A DNA stretch of 20,759 nucleotides. It comes from JAIBJN01 sp035762005 (GTDB taxonomy: Bacteria > Actinomycetota > Thermoleophilia > Gaiellales > Gaiellaceae). Positions 1-5,087 of the stretch are shown here, one piece after another. Each line of letters begins with the position of its first letter. Within the stretch, counting starts at the first letter, position 1. Position numbers and translations under genes: made by a program. The stretch spans positions 1-20,759 of the forward strand of contig DASTQA010000094.1 of assembly GCA_035762005.1 (NCBI GenBank). The letters run 5' to 3'. The notes beneath the pieces are model-generated. The model was not told the DNA's origin. It ran no database searches and saw nothing but the letters and a program-made list of their open reading frames with translations.

Positions 1-273
1 ATCGCGCGAAACGGCGACGTGCACAGCACGTTCCTCGTCGACGGCTTCGTGGCGGGCACCTGGACGGTCGAGGACGGGCGGGTCGTGGCGGAGCCGTTCG
101 AGCCGCTGCCCACGCGGGCCCGGCGGGAGCTCGAGCGCGAGGCCGCCGCGCTCGCGACGTTCTACGCCGGGATTGACCGGCCGCGACGACGGCGGACGGC
201 ACGCACCACGGCGGGCCCGCCCGCGATCCAGGCGAGCACGAGCGGCCAGAGGTTGCCGCCGGCGAGGTCGTAG
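1..273 (+). CDS. Winged-helix DNA-binding domain protein (HTH_42-like), C-terminal fragment
   Basis: The reading frame is open from base 1, so the gene begins outside the window and only its last 90 codons are seen. The visible start, HSTFLVDGFVAGTWTVEDGR, matches the end of the HTH_42 winged-helix family (the family of the glycosylase AlkZ), where a FLVDGxVAGxW segment is followed by an acidic/Arg-rich helix such as LPTRARRELEREAAAL. Family members normally stop soon after this helix. Here the frame continues about 35 more Arg/Pro/Ser-rich codons that overlap the convergent gene by 112 bp, so the last part is probably a non-homologous extension. The true N-terminus and the catalytic or DNA-binding parts cannot be judged. 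Function beyond the family is not assigned. Confidence 0.6.
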   Translation: MARNGDVHSTFLVDGFVAGTWTVEDGRVVAEPFEPLPTRARRELEREAAALATFYAGIDRPRRRRTARTTAGPPAIQASTSGQRLPPARS

Positions 274-509
274 TCCGCGAGGAGCTCCGACCAGGACTTG
301 CGGTCGACGGCACGGCCGAGGCCGAGCTCGAAGAGCACGGTGAGGAGCGCCCACGTCGCACCGACGGCGAGCGCCGTCCCGAGCGTCGGGAGCGGCCAGC
401 GCCGCTCGAGGAGCACGAAGTAGAGGGCGAGCTGGACGACGAGCGAGGCCGCCGACACCCGGTTCGCCGTCCGCGGCCCCAGCCGGTCGGCGTAGAGCGC
501 CTCGCGCAC
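162..509 (-). CDS. Small integral membrane protein of the ANGxxRE type; start uncertain
   Basis: The protein has about four hydrophobic segments (ALGTANGVV, VVQLALYFVLL, LAVGATWALLTVLFELGLG, LWPLVLAWIAGGPAVV) and a conserved-looking FELGLGR..SWSELLADYDL stretch seen in uncharacterised actinobacterial membrane proteins. Function is unknown. The start is a problem. The family-like sequence begins earlier than the GTG at 509, at about RDPVWRRWTAAWLGGSALGT (positions 578-519). The frame is open to an ATG at 1025, but it has no ATG, GTG or TTG between 1025 and 509, and an 1025 start would overlap almost the whole upstream gene. The GTG at 509 is given as the only nearby standard start, although it would cut off half of the first membrane helix. 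The true start may be non-canonical in the 520-660 region. The 3' end overlaps the convergent upstream gene. Confidence 0.5.
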   Translation of the reverse strand: MREALYADRLGPRTANRVSAASLVVQLALYFVLLERRWPLPTLGTALAVGATWALLTVLFELGLGRAVDRKSWSELLADYDLAGGNLWPLVLAWIAGGPAVVRAVRRRRGRSIPA

Positions 510-711
510 GACGCCGTTCGCGGTCCCGAGCGCCGAGCCGCCCAGCCAGGCGGCCGTCCACCGGCGCCAGACCGGATCGCGGGCGAGCCGGCGGCGGAGG
601 CCGCGTCCGAGCGGAACGGCGGCGGCGGTCCTCGACGCGACGATGCCCGCGACGCGCGCGCGGGGGCGCCGGCTGCGACCGGCGCCCCACGCCTCGTCAG
701 GGCCCGCGCTC

Positions 712-1095
712 TCAGGCGCGCGCCCTGAGGCGGTCGATCTCCCGCTGGATCTCGGCCTCCGACGGCGGCCGGTGCGCGTACGTCCGGAAGGCCTGGACGA
801 CGACGACGAGCGCCCAGATGCCGACGGCCCAGAAGAGCCAGGGGCTCCAGGTCCCCGCCAGGTCGGGCGAGTCCGCGAACCGGTCCGGCCAGGTGCGCTC
901 CTCGAAGTACTCGGTGAGGACCCACACCGTCGTGAGAAGCACCGTGCCGAGGAGGAACGCGACGAGGTGGAGCTTGAAGTTGCGCACGCGCTCCACCTGC
1001 TTGATCGCGAGCTCCCGAAGGGCACGCTCCTCCGACGCCGGCAGGCTCTCCGGCAGGGCCGAACGCCCGTTTCTGGTGACCGGCTCCGTGATCAT
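712..1095 (-). CDS. 2TM domain-containing membrane protein
   Basis: A 127-aa protein starting MITEPVTRNG. Two hydrophobic helices, around residues 40-60 (KLHLVAFLLGTVLLTTVWVL) and 85-101 (WLFWAVGIWALVVVVQA), are separated by a short Trp/Asp-rich loop. A charged helix follows (EAEIQREIDRLRARA). The segment before helix 1 (ERALRELAIKQVERVRNFKLH) is the hallmark of the 2TM family (PF13239), small membrane proteins of unknown role, in some cases fused to histidine kinases. The ATG at 1095 is chosen because a perfect AAGGAGG Shine-Dalgarno sits at 1109-1103, just upstream. The longer open frame to 1548 has no such support. The gene has its own ribosome site and lies 131 bp after the DUF1089 gene on the same strand. 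Confidence 0.85.
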   Translation of the reverse strand: MITEPVTRNGRSALPESLPASEERALRELAIKQVERVRNFKLHLVAFLLGTVLLTTVWVLTEYFEERTWPDRFADSPDLAGTWSPWLFWAVGIWALVVVVQAFRTYAHRPPSEAEIQREIDRLRARA

Positions 1096-1205
1096 GGTCA
1101 CCACCTCCTTCGGTACCACAAGCGTCCCGCGAAGCGCAGGCCGCCGCCATCGGGACCGCCCCTGATCCCGCCGGCGGCGAACTACTGACGCTGCCCAGGC
1201 CGCTC

Positions 1206-1222
1206 GCCGGGCGGCTCCCGGC
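1206..1222 (-). terminator. Short GC hairpin after the DUF1089 gene
   Basis: GCCGGG and CCCGGC form a perfect 6-bp stem with a 5-nt loop, 4 bp past the stop codon of the minus-strand gene ending at 1227. No T-tract follows, which is common for actinobacterial terminators but also makes the call weak. Confidence 0.35.
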
Positions 1223-1226
1223 CGTC

Positions 1227-1802
1227 TCACGCCACGCGCGTGGCGAGGCCCGGGTAGTCGAGAACGAGGCCGAACCGGTCGTAGACGAGCCGGCAGGCGA
1301 AGTCGAAGCCCGGCGATTCGTAGTCGTACCGCGAGGATGGGCCGTCGTCGGCGACACGCGCGTAGCGCTGCTCGAGCCGCTCGACCCGGAGGCCGACGGT
1401 GCGCACGTAGACGGCCGGCGCCTCCGCGCTCTCGCCGACACCGAGTCGAAGCCTCCTCACCGGAAACATGTTCGTGAAGGCCGAGGCCTCGAGGTCGACG
1501 TCCAGGCAGCCGGCGAGCTCCGGCGCGGAAGCACCGTCCACCTGCCACGAGCCCGCGCCGTCCCCCTCGACCAGGAGCGCGCGTGCCCCCGCGCCGGAAC
1601 GCTCGACGACGCGCGCCGACCGGGTCCTCCAGGCCGCGTCGAGGGCGAGCTCGTAGCGAGCGCCCCAGGCCTCCCCCTCCTCGAGGCCGGTCGAGTGCCC
1701 CTCGAGGCGATAGCCGTCGTCGTCGCTGCTGAGGAAGAGCACCTCGAACCCCTCGCGCGCGCCGACGTGGCGGCAGACGGCGACCGCGGGAAGGTCGCTC
1801 AT
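1227..1802 (-). CDS. DUF1089 putative glycolipid-binding protein
   Basis: A 191-aa soluble protein. Family features are CRHVGAREGFEVLFL near the N-terminus, GHSTGLEEGEAWGARYELALD around residues 34-54, the central GCLDVDLEASAFTNMFPVRRL (about 97-117), and the C-terminal FDFACRLVYDRFGLVLDYPGLATRV. This order and spacing are those of DUF1089 (PF06475), a beta-barrel family annotated as putative glycolipid-binding from structural similarity; no reaction is established. The ATG at 1802 lies 31 bp after the stop of the CarH-like regulator on the same strand, so the two genes are probably co-transcribed. No strong Shine-Dalgarno is visible. The intergenic DNA contains a self-complementary CGCGGGCCCGCG run. 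The operon position suggests the protein may share the light/B12 regime of the regulator, which is inference. Confidence 0.85.
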   Translation of the reverse strand: MSDLPAVAVCRHVGAREGFEVLFLSSDDDGYRLEGHSTGLEEGEAWGARYELALDAAWRTRSARVVERSGAGARALLVEGDGAGSWQVDGASAPELAGCLDVDLEASAFTNMFPVRRLRLGVGESAEAPAVYVRTVGLRVERLEQRYARVADDGPSSRYDYESPGFDFACRLVYDRFGLVLDYPGLATRVA

Positions 1803-1833
1803 CCCGGGCGCGCGGCGCGGGCCCGCGTCGGGG

Positions 1834-2703
1834 TCACCGCCGGACGGGCCTCGCGCGCGCGACCCTCTCCGCCTCCGTCACGGGGTCGTCGGCCAGGAGC
1901 AGGGCGCCGACGGACTCGGCCAGAGCCTGCTTCGGGCCCGGGCCGGCGAGAGCGAGCGGCGCGACGCGGGCGAGCTCGCCGAGCGCGTCTCGCAGGCGCG
2001 AGACGCGCTGCGGCGTCGTCGCGCTCACGACGACGAGGTCCGGCCCGAGCGAGCCGGCCGTCTCCAGGAGCGTGTCCACGGGCGTGTCGGGCCCGAGGTA
2101 GGCGATGCGCCAGCCGCGGGCACGGAGCGCGAGGCCGAAGGAGATGAGGCCGAGGTCGTGCAGCTCCCCCGGCGCGCAGGCGAGGACCGCCAGCGGGCCC
2201 GTGCCCTGCCCCCAACCGCGCGCGAGGCCGAGGAGGCGACCGCGGAGGAGGCTCGTGGCGAAGTGCTCCTGGGCGACGGTGGCCGTCCCCGCCTCCCAGC
2301 GCTCGCCCAGGTCGGCGAGGTACGGGACGAGCAGGTCGCGGAGCACCGTGTCGAGGCTGACCGCCGCGAGAGCCCGGTCGAGCGCCTGCTGGGCCCCCGG
2401 CTCGTCGAAGGCATCGAGCGAGCGGACGAGCTCGCTCCCGTCGGGCGCAGCCGGGCCGGCCGCGGCCGGAGCCTCGCCGTCCGCCTCGGCAGCCAGTCGC
2501 GCGGCCTCGGCGGCCGAGAGACCCTCCTCCTGGTACTCGCGCATCCGCCTGACGCGCGCCTCGTCCGCCGCCGAGTACAGGCGGAAGCCGCCCGCCGAGC
2601 GCGTCGGGCGCAGGAGCCCGTAGCGGACCTCCCAGGCGCGCAGGAGCTCCGGGCTCACGCCCACACGCCGGCTCAGCTCTCCAATGCGCAGGCGACCCGT
2701 CAT
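1834..2703 (-). CDS. carH: CarH-like MerR-family cobalamin photoreceptor repressor
   Basis: A 289-aa protein with three domains. Residues 4-72 are a MerR-type winged helix (RIGELSRRVGVSPELLRAWEVRYGLLRP). Residues about 90-165 are a helical cobalamin-capping bundle. Residues about 170-285 are a Rossmann-like B12-binding domain. The diagnostic CarH motif W-x9-E-H is intact (W136, E146, H147), with Val143 where T. thermophilus CarH has Val138. ExHxxG follows at E180-H182, the expected lower axial His. In characterised CarH, AdoB12 drives tetramerisation and operator binding in the dark, and light breaks it. Residue 137, next to the Trp, is Glu, whereas the His there in T. thermophilus ligates cobalt after illumination. 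The ATG at 2703 is chosen because the MerR domain begins there and a TATCCT -10 lies 6 nt upstream, implying a leaderless mRNA. The gene is divergent from the DUF378 gene. Confidence 0.85.
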   Translation of the reverse strand: MTGRLRIGELSRRVGVSPELLRAWEVRYGLLRPTRSAGGFRLYSAADEARVRRMREYQEEGLSAAEAARLAAEADGEAPAAAGPAAPDGSELVRSLDAFDEPGAQQALDRALAAVSLDTVLRDLLVPYLADLGERWEAGTATVAQEHFATSLLRGRLLGLARGWGQGTGPLAVLACAPGELHDLGLISFGLALRARGWRIAYLGPDTPVDTLLETAGSLGPDLVVVSATTPQRVSRLRDALGELARVAPLALAGPGPKQALAESVGALLLADDPVTEAERVARARPVRR

Positions 2704-2709
2704 GCCTTC

Positions 2710-2715
2710 AGGATA
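2710..2715 (-). promoter_or_regulatory. Leaderless -10 element of the CarH-like gene
   Basis: TATCCT on the minus strand fits TANNNT and is separated from the ATG at 2703 by exactly 6 nt (GAAGGC), so the transcript should start at or next to the start codon. A TAGAAA at 2738-2733 with a 17-bp spacer is a plausible weak -35 (4 of 6 matches). Confidence 0.6.
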
Positions 2716-2745
2716 CAGAAACCTCGACGATATTTCTACCCACCC

Positions 2746-2774
2746 TTGACAATCACCGTTCGATCGTGTACAAA
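2746..2774 (+). promoter_or_regulatory. Sigma-70-type promoter of the DUF378 gene
   Basis: A perfect TTGACA -35 (2746-2751) and a TACAAA -10 (2769-2774, 4 of 6) are separated by 17 bp. This points at the DUF378 gene, giving a leader of about 27 nt that contains the Shine-Dalgarno. It is the strongest -35 on this strand in the window, as expected of a promoter normally held off by a repressor. Confidence 0.7.
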
Positions 2775-2783
2775 GTCTGTACA
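2767..2783. promoter_or_regulatory. Candidate CarH operator: two TGTACA sites 11 bp apart
   Basis: TGTACA occurs at 2767-2772 and 2778-2783, exactly 11 bp start to start. Both fit the nTnnACAn repeat with 11-bp spacing described for CarH operators. The first overlaps the -10 of the DUF378 promoter. The TTGACA -35 also fits nTnnACAn but sits 21 bp upstream, one base off the 22-bp phase. The divergent gene encodes the CarH-like protein. Binding is inferred, not shown. Confidence 0.65.
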
Positions 2784-2807
2784 GCAATTCTCGGTCAGGA
2801 GGACCAG

Positions 2808-3047
2808 ATGAAGAAGTTCGACATCCTCGCGGCGGCGCTCGTGATCGTCGGGGGCCTCAACTGGGGGCTCGTCGCCCTCGCGGAGTTCGACCTCGTGGCG
2901 ACGATCGTCGGCCTCGAGTTCGGCGAGACGAACGCCGCCAGCCGCGTCGTCTACGGCCTCGTCGGGCTGGCCGCGGTCTACCAGATCCTCCAGCAGCAGG
3001 CCATCCGCCGCCGCTGGAGCCGCGACCAGCGGGCCGTCACCGCCTAG
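2808..3047 (+). CDS. DUF378 small membrane protein
   Basis: A 79-aa protein beginning MKKFDILAAALVIVGGLNWG. Two membrane segments, residues about 5-28 and 45-62, flank an acidic loop (LEFGETNAAS). The GGLNWGLVAL motif after the first hydrophobic stretch and RVVYGLVGLAAVYQI in the second are the signature of DUF378 (PF04070), small membrane proteins of unknown function. Family members usually end shortly after the second helix, as here. A good AGGAGG Shine-Dalgarno at 2797-2802 fixes the ATG at 2808. The gene is the first behind the promoter carrying the candidate CarH operator, so it is predicted to be light-induced. A GC hairpin follows before the next gene. Confidence 0.9.
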   Translation: MKKFDILAAALVIVGGLNWGLVALAEFDLVATIVGLEFGETNAASRVVYGLVGLAAVYQILQQQAIRRRWSRDQRAVTA

Positions 3048-3061
3048 GACCCGCTGCCGTC

Positions 3062-3091
3062 GGGCCGGCCGGCGCTCGCGTCGGCCGGCCC
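3062..3091 (+). terminator. GC hairpin between the DUF378 gene and the unknown gene
   Basis: GGGCCGGCCG and CGGCCGGCCC form a perfect 10-bp stem with a 10-nt loop, 14 bp past the DUF378 stop and 18 bp before the next ATG. There is no T-tract. It could be a partial terminator that lowers expression of the two downstream genes, or an RNA-stabilising stem inside the operon. Confidence 0.5.
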
Positions 3092-3109
3092 GCGTCCGCG
3101 GCCGCAGGC

Positions 3110-3625
3110 ATGTCCTCGGCTCCGACACCCAGCGGGCGCCCGCCCGGGCTCGCCGTCGAGTCCGAGCAGCGGTTCCCGCTGCCCGGGCCCGTCGTCCCGG
3201 CGACGCCGGCCGGAGCCCGCAGGCTCGGGTCGGCCTACTGGGAGGAGGTCGAGCGCTCGACCGGCCGCGCGATCAGGGTGCGGGACGACGCCGGCGTGCT
3301 CGAGCTCCGGCTGCTCGGCCGCGGGCCCGCTCTCCTGCGCTTCGGTCCGCCGCAGGCGCGAGCGACAGCGTCGTCGGTCTCCTGCGCCTTCCCGATCCTC
3401 GGCGGCCTGCTCGCCCGGGCCGAGGGCGGCTCGCTCGTCTTCGTCCAGGAGGCCGGCGAGGCCTGGTTCCTTCGCTCCTCGCTCCACGGCTTCCTCCCCC
3501 GCCTCGGCGCCTCCCCCGGACGGCCCCGCTGGACCGGCATCCTGTACCTCCACGTGCAGGCACGCCTCCACAGGGCTATCGGCCGACGCTACGCCGCGCG
3601 GCTCGTGTGGGAGAGCGGACGATGA
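3110..3625 (+). CDS. Protein of unknown function, coupled to SDR gene
   Basis: A 171-aa protein that I do not recognise. Residues 1-40 are Pro-rich and probably disordered. The rest looks like a compact alpha/beta fold: YWEEVERSTGRAIRVRDDAG, a strand-rich LELRLLGRGPALLRFG, a Ser/Gly/Ala stretch SSVSCAFPILGGLLARAEGGS, FVQEAGEAWFLRSSLHGFLPRLG, and an aromatic/basic C-terminal helix ILYLHVQARLHRAIGRRYAA. No signal peptide or clear membrane segment is present. The stop overlaps the next start by ATGA (3622-3625), so the two proteins are translationally coupled and probably act together. The ATG at 3110 has only a weak ribosome site (CCGCAGGC). The reading frame is real judging by its length and the ATGA coupling, but its role is open. 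Confidence 0.7.
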   Translation: MSSAPTPSGRPPGLAVESEQRFPLPGPVVPATPAGARRLGSAYWEEVERSTGRAIRVRDDAGVLELRLLGRGPALLRFGPPQARATASSVSCAFPILGGLLARAEGGSLVFVQEAGEAWFLRSSLHGFLPRLGASPGRPRWTGILYLHVQARLHRAIGRRYAARLVWESGR

Positions 3626-4545
3626 ACGTCGCCGTGCTCGGAGCGAGCGGCTTCGTCGGCCGCAGCCTCGTCCCCGCGCTCGCCCGCGGCCACGACGTCA
3701 TCGCCGTCTCGCGGCGCCCGCGCGACGAGCCCCGGGACCGGGTCAGGTCGGTCGCCGCCGACGTCACGAAACCGGACGACCTCGCGGGCGCCCTGGACGG
3801 GGTCGAGGTCGTGTACCACCTGGTGCACTCCCTCGACGCCAAGGACTTCGCCGAGCGCGACCGGCTGGCGGCCGCCGGCGTCGCCGCGGCGGCAGAGCGG
3901 GCGGGCGTCCGCCAGATCGTCTTCCTGGGCGGGCTCGCGGACGAGCGCGAGGAGCTCTCGCCGCACCTGCGCAGCCGGGTCGAGACCGCCCGCATCCTCG
4001 CCGGCGGGACGGTCCCCGTGACCACGATCCGCTCGGCGATCGTCATCGGGCGCGGGAGCGCCGCGTTCGAGACGATCGTCGCCCTCGTCGACCGGCTGCC
4101 GGCGATGATCTGCCCGCGCTGGGTGGCGACGAGGACACAGCCGATCGCGCTCGGCGACGTCGTTCGCTACCTCACGGCCCTGGCGGGCCGCCCCGAAGCC
4201 TTCGGCCGGTCCTTCGACGCGGCCGGGCCCGAGGTCATGACCTATCGGGACATGATCGAGCGGATCGCGAAGCTCCGCGGCCGTCGCCCGCTCATCGTCG
4301 AGGTCCCGTTCCTGACCCCGCGGCTCTCCTCCCTCTGGCTCCACCTCGTCACGCCCGTGAAGGCGAGCGTCGCCCGGCCGTTGATCGACGGCCTCCGCAA
4401 CGAGACCGTCGCCCGCGACGAGCGGATCAGGGAGCTCGTTCCGTTCGAGCTCACGCCGTTCGACGAGGCCGCGCGCGCGGCCTTCGCGGTGGACGAGAGA
4501 GAACGCTCAGGCGAACCGAGGGGCGGCGGACGGGGAGGCGCCTGA
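3622..4545 (+). CDS. Atypical SDR, NAD(P)-binding epimerase/NmrA-like protein
   Basis: A 307-aa protein with an N-terminal Rossmann fold. The dinucleotide motif GASGFVG is at residues 7-13, and SRRP after the second strand suggests an Arg-rich NADP-preferring site. The segments VEVVYHLVHSLDAKDFAERDRLAAAGVAAAAERAGVRQIVFLGGL match atypical SDRs of the NmrA/YbjT and NDUFA9-like type. The canonical YxxxK active site is not evident, so it may bind cofactor without classic dehydrogenase activity. The C-terminal part (PLIVEVPFLTPRLSSLWLHLVTPV) resembles substrate-binding regions of this group. The ATG at 3622 is preferred over the GTG at 3607 because of the ATGA overlap with the upstream gene and the GGAGAG ribosome site. 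Substrate is unknown. Co-regulation with the CarH-controlled promoter is inferred. Confidence 0.85.
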   Translation: MNVAVLGASGFVGRSLVPALARGHDVIAVSRRPRDEPRDRVRSVAADVTKPDDLAGALDGVEVVYHLVHSLDAKDFAERDRLAAAGVAAAAERAGVRQIVFLGGLADEREELSPHLRSRVETARILAGGTVPVTTIRSAIVIGRGSAAFETIVALVDRLPAMICPRWVATRTQPIALGDVVRYLTALAGRPEAFGRSFDAAGPEVMTYRDMIERIAKLRGRRPLIVEVPFLTPRLSSLWLHLVTPVKASVARPLIDGLRNETVARDERIRELVPFELTPFDEAARAAFAVDERERSGEPRGGGRGGA

Positions 4546-4554
4546 AGAGGTCTG

Positions 4555-4560
4555 TAGCAT
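4555..4560 (+). promoter_or_regulatory. Leaderless -10 of the CNB gene
   Basis: TAGCAT fits TANNNT and ends exactly 6 nt before the GTG at 4567, and no Shine-Dalgarno is present between. It lies just after the SDR stop (4545), so the CNB gene has its own promoter. Confidence 0.5.
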
Positions 4561-4566
4561 CGGGGC

Positions 4567-4995
4567 GTGCAGCTCTTCTCGCAGGACACGAAGGTAGAGG
4601 CGCTCGGCCGTTCCCCACTCTTCCAAGGCCTGGCGAGGAGCGAGCTCGCCCAGCTGGCCAAGGAGACCGAGGACCTCGAGATCGGCGAAGGAAAGGTGCT
4701 CTGCAAGCAGGGGGACACCGCCAGCGAGTTCTTCGTGATTCTCGACGGAGAGGTGGAGGTGACGAAGGACGGGAACCGGCTGACCACGCTCGGGCCGGGC
4801 GACTTCTTCGGCGAGATCGCGCTCGTCGAGCATTCGAAGCGGACGGCCACCGTGACCGCAAGGACGCCGGTTCGCTTCTTCGTTCTCACCAACCGGTCCT
4901 TCTCGGCGCTGCTCGACCGCAACCCCGGCGTCGAGCGGAAGGTCCTTCGCGCCCTCGCAAGACGGGTTCTCGCCGACAGCGACCCGACCGCCTGA
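4567..4995 (+). CDS. Stand-alone cyclic-nucleotide-binding domain protein
   Basis: A 142-aa protein consisting of one CNB (CRP/PKA-type) beta-roll domain. Residues 14-32 form the N-terminal helix (GRSPLFQGLARSELAQL), and 40-65 hold EGKVLCKQGDTASEFFVILDGEVEV. The phosphate-binding cassette FGEIALVEHSKRTATV is at 81-96, with Glu83 and Arg92 in the positions that bind the ribose and phosphate of cAMP/cGMP. A helix follows (RNPGVERKVLRALARRVLA), but no HTH, kinase or channel domain, so it would act as a small ligand-responsive partner rather than a transcription factor. The GTG start at 4567 is supported by the TAGCAT element 6 nt upstream. It lies directly before a large class III cyclase gene on the same strand, suggesting a sensor for that cyclase product; this is inference. 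Confidence 0.85.
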   Translation: MQLFSQDTKVEALGRSPLFQGLARSELAQLAKETEDLEIGEGKVLCKQGDTASEFFVILDGEVEVTKDGNRLTTLGPGDFFGEIALVEHSKRTATVTARTPVRFFVLTNRSFSALLDRNPGVERKVLRALARRVLADSDPTA

Positions 4996-5066
4996 GCGCT
5001 CGCGCCCGCCTTTTTGGCCTGCTCACGCGGCGCGTTGGCCACGTGCGGCCCTCGGGAACGTCGGAA

Positions 5067-5085
5067 ACCGAGCGTTAGACTCGGT
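5067..5085 (+). promoter_or_regulatory. Leaderless promoter with palindrome across the -10 of the large cyclase gene
   Basis: TAGACT (5076-5081) ends 6 nt before the ATG at 5088. It sits inside the inverted repeat ACCGAG (5067-5072) / CTCGGT (5080-5085). If transcription starts at the ATG, the repeat is not in the RNA and is better read as an operator for a dimeric regulator. Confidence 0.5.
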
Positions 5086-5087
5086 CG

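Noticed and set aside
5006..5022. T5 run after the CNB gene as a terminator
   Set aside because: No stable hairpin precedes it; only a short GCC/GGC match spans the T run.
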